Shown here in pieces: positions 6,264 through 7,791 of a DNA stretch of 7,791 nt; position 1 is the stretch's first letter, and every line of letters starts with the position of its first letter. A model generated the notes under the pieces. The model saw nothing but the letters and a program-made list of their open reading frames with translations, had not been told where the DNA came from and ran no database searches. Location: positions 1 through 7,791 of the forward strand of contig JADFTG010000046.1 of NCBI GenBank assembly GCA_022560365.1, read 5' to 3'. The position numbers were made by a program, and so were the translations under genes. This DNA comes from Chloroflexota bacterium. Its GTDB lineage: Bacteria; Chloroflexota; Dehalococcoidia; SM23-28-2; RBG-16-64-32.

Positions 6264-7136
6264 ATGGCCAACTGGGGACTCAACGTCGTGAAGCAGTACG
6301 AGCGTATCGTCGTGTTCAAGTGGGGGAAGTACACCGAGATCCGGATGCCCGGCGTACGGTGGCTCTGGCCCATCGTCAACAACGGCTCGAAGACCGTGGA
6401 CCTGCGCGAGGTACCGGTGATCATCCCGCGGCAGACCAACATCACCAAGGACAACGCGCCCATCGACATCGACTTCTTCGTCTACATGCGGATCATGGAG
6501 GACCGGCCGCAGGACACGATCCTCAACATCGAGAACTTCGGCCTGGCGGCGCAGGCACTGGCCATGACCAGCCTGCGGGCGGTCATCGGCGAGATGCCGC
6601 TGGACGACGTGCTCTCCAAGCGCGACCAGATCAACGCGCAGATGCAGCTCAAGCTGGACGAGGTGACGGCGAACTGGGGCGTCAAGGTCACCCGCGTGGA
6701 GATCAAGGAGGTCGAGCCGCCGCGCGACGTCCAGGACGCCATGAACCGTCAGCTTTCGGCGGAGCGCAACGGCCGCGCAGCCGTTACCGAGGCGGAGGGC
6801 CAGCGCGACGCCCAGATCAACGTGGCCGAGGGCGACAAGCAGGCGGCCGTCCTGCGCGCCACGGGCAACAGGGCGGCCACGATCCTCGAGGCGGAGGGCG
6901 ACCGCCAAGCCCAGATCCTGCGTGCCCAGGGCTTCAGCGAGGGCATGGAGCGCATCAACCAGGCCGCGATGGTGGCGGACCCGCGCACCATGAGCCTCCA
7001 GTACTTCGACACCCTCAAGGAGCTCGGGGCCAGCGCGTCGACCAAGTTCATCTTCCCGATGGAGTTCACGTCGATGCTCCAGTCCTTCATGCAGCGGGCA
7101 GGCTACGGAGAGAGCGACGAGAAGGCGGGCAGCTAG
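6264..7136 (+). CDS. SPFH/Band 7 slipin (stomatin-like) protein
   Basis: The 290-residue product belongs to the SPFH superfamily, whose members oligomerise on membranes and pair with NfeD. The SPFH domain covers about 8-165, starting with the slipin-like Val-Lys-Gln-Tyr-Glu-Arg (9-14) and Val-Phe-Lys-Trp-Gly-Lys-Tyr (17-23), then Met-Pro-Gly (28-30) and the strand at Asp47-Leu-Arg-Glu-Val. An Ala/Glu/Gln-rich coiled coil at about 165-225 repeats Ala-Glu-Gly units. The tail has Leu-Gln-Tyr-Phe-Asp-Thr-Leu (245-251) and Phe-Ile-Phe-Pro-Met-Glu (262-267), normal for slipins. Most stomatin-like proteins begin with a transmembrane helix or hydrophobic hairpin. This one lacks it, so membrane contact would rely on the Trp-rich segment at 33-38 or on NfeD. 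It sits 15 bases after nfeD and 15 bases before the lipoprotein gene, suggesting one operon. Confidence 0.92.
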   Translation: MANWGLNVVKQYERIVVFKWGKYTEIRMPGVRWLWPIVNNGSKTVDLREVPVIIPRQTNITKDNAPIDIDFFVYMRIMEDRPQDTILNIENFGLAAQALAMTSLRAVIGEMPLDDVLSKRDQINAQMQLKLDEVTANWGVKVTRVEIKEVEPPRDVQDAMNRQLSAERNGRAAVTEAEGQRDAQINVAEGDKQAAVLRATGNRAATILEAEGDRQAQILRAQGFSEGMERINQAAMVADPRTMSLQYFDTLKELGASASTKFIFPMEFTSMLQSFMQRAGYGESDEKAGS

Positions 7137-7151
7137 CCCGGCCAGCGCCGG

Positions 7152-7791
7152 ATGCCGGACCTCGGCTTGGGCAAGTCCCACCGCTCGCTCGCGGTGCTCG
7201 TGGCGGCCCTCGCGCTGCTTGCGGCCTGCGGCAGCGAGGACGACGCGCCCACGCCGCCGTCCGCCGAAGCGCTCCGCGACCGCACCGTCGCGGCGCTCCG
7301 CCAGCTCTCCACCGTCCACTTCGAGGTCGCGCACGAGGCAGGCGGCACCGACCTCGGCGGCGGCCTGGTGCTGCTGACGGCCGAGGGCGATGCGCTCTTC
7401 CCCGACCGCGCCGAGCTCACCGCCCTGACGGTGCTCGAAGCCGCGGGCATCAACCTCTCGATGGGCATCGTGCAGATCGCGCGCGAGACGTACGTCCGGG
7501 ACCCGGTCAGCCGCATCTGGCGCGCGGCCGACCCCGGCGCGATCCCGTTCAACTTCGTCGGCATGCACGACAGCCTCGCCGACGCGCTCGCCGCGGCGAG
7601 CGGTCTTGCGATAGCCGACGGCGGCAGGAAAGACGGCGTGAGCACGTTCCTGCTGAGCGGCGCCGTCGCGGCGCGCGCCTTCGCCGGCCTCGTCCCGAGC
7701 GCGGTGGAGAACTCCACCCTGCGCATCGAGGTCTGGATCGGGGTGGAGGACGCGCTGCCGCGGAGCGTCCGCATGGTGGGTGTGCTCATCT
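7152..7791 (+). CDS. LppX/LprAFG-like lipoprotein, partial at the window end
   Basis: An open frame from ATG 7152 runs off the window with no stop, giving 213 residues. The N-terminus is a lipoprotein signal: basic residues at 8-11, hydrophobic core at about 13-24, and lipobox Leu-Ala-Ala-Cys with Cys26 as the lipidated residue. A short charged spacer follows. The mature part (about 38-213) has the alternating amphipathic strand pattern of the LppX/LprAFG fold, including His-Phe-Glu-Val-Ala-His (56-61) and a late Glu-Val-Trp-Ile-Gly (196-200). In mycobacteria such proteins carry lipids across the envelope, and similar lipoproteins occur in Chloroflexota. The function here is not known. The gene is co-directional with the SPFH gene. 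No strong ribosome site is visible, so coupling is possible. The family call rests on pattern recognition. Confidence 0.78.
   Translation, partial: MPDLGLGKSHRSLAVLVAALALLAACGSEDDAPTPPSAEALRDRTVAALRQLSTVHFEVAHEAGGTDLGGGLVLLTAEGDALFPDRAELTALTVLEAAGINLSMGIVQIARETYVRDPVSRIWRAADPGAIPFNFVGMHDSLADALAAASGLAIADGGRKDGVSTFLLSGAVAARAFAGLVPSAVENSTLRIEVWIGVEDALPRSVRMVGVLI

Noticed and set aside
5607..7568. Very long open frame on the minus strand across nfeD, the SPFH gene and the lipoprotein gene
   Set aside because: It mirrors strong coding genes on the plus strand. Its Arg/His/Asp/Glu-rich translation has no recognisable domain and is typical of high-GC antisense frames.
7133..7789. Minus-strand open frame at the right edge
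   Set aside because: The plus strand holds a lipobox and an LppX-like pattern; the minus frame is a Ser/Ala/Arg-rich shadow.

Overview
The window is high-GC bacterial DNA and probably comes from a Chloroflexota genome, perhaps a Dehalococcoidia-like lineage. This is inferred from gene style, not a marker-gene placement: a secreted matrixin-like protease with a Pro/Ser/Thr linker and dockerin-like tail, a bacterial-type ProS, an NfeD/SPFH pair, and an LppX/LprAFG-like lipoprotein. An actinobacterial source for the right-hand part cannot be excluded.

Layout. 1-111 is a C-rich flank with no gene I can support. 112-1959 (+) encodes a multidomain secreted metalloprotease. 1960-2043 is a convergent intergenic gap with a strong imperfect palindrome (1995-2027) that looks like a dispersed REP-type element and may act as a terminator. 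2044-3780 (-) is proS. 3781-3923 is the divergent control region. 3924-4802 and 4805-5401 (+) form a tight two-gene cassette of visibly lower GC. 5403-6248 (+) is the C-terminal part of a long-form NfeD whose ClpP-like protease domain is missing. 6264-7136 (+) is a slipin/stomatin-type SPFH protein. 7152 to the window end (+) is the start of a lipoprotein gene.

The main discovery is the central cassette. Its first gene is a CD-NTase (cGAS/DncV-like nucleotidyltransferase). Its second encodes a protein with two N-terminal membrane helices and a beta-rich C-terminal domain, matching the Cap15 effector family. Together they make a minimal type I CBASS antiphage system: phage infection would activate the CD-NTase, its cyclic nucleotide would bind the Cap15 barrel, and Cap15 would disrupt the inner membrane and abort infection. 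No Cap2/Cap3 ancillary genes are present.

The cassette ends within a few bases of the point where the nfeD reading frame resumes mid-gene. Either the defence cassette truncated nfeD on insertion, or the contig is a chimeric join at about 5402. The NfeD remnant, SPFH protein and lipoprotein are co-directional with short gaps and probably belonged to one envelope-related operon.
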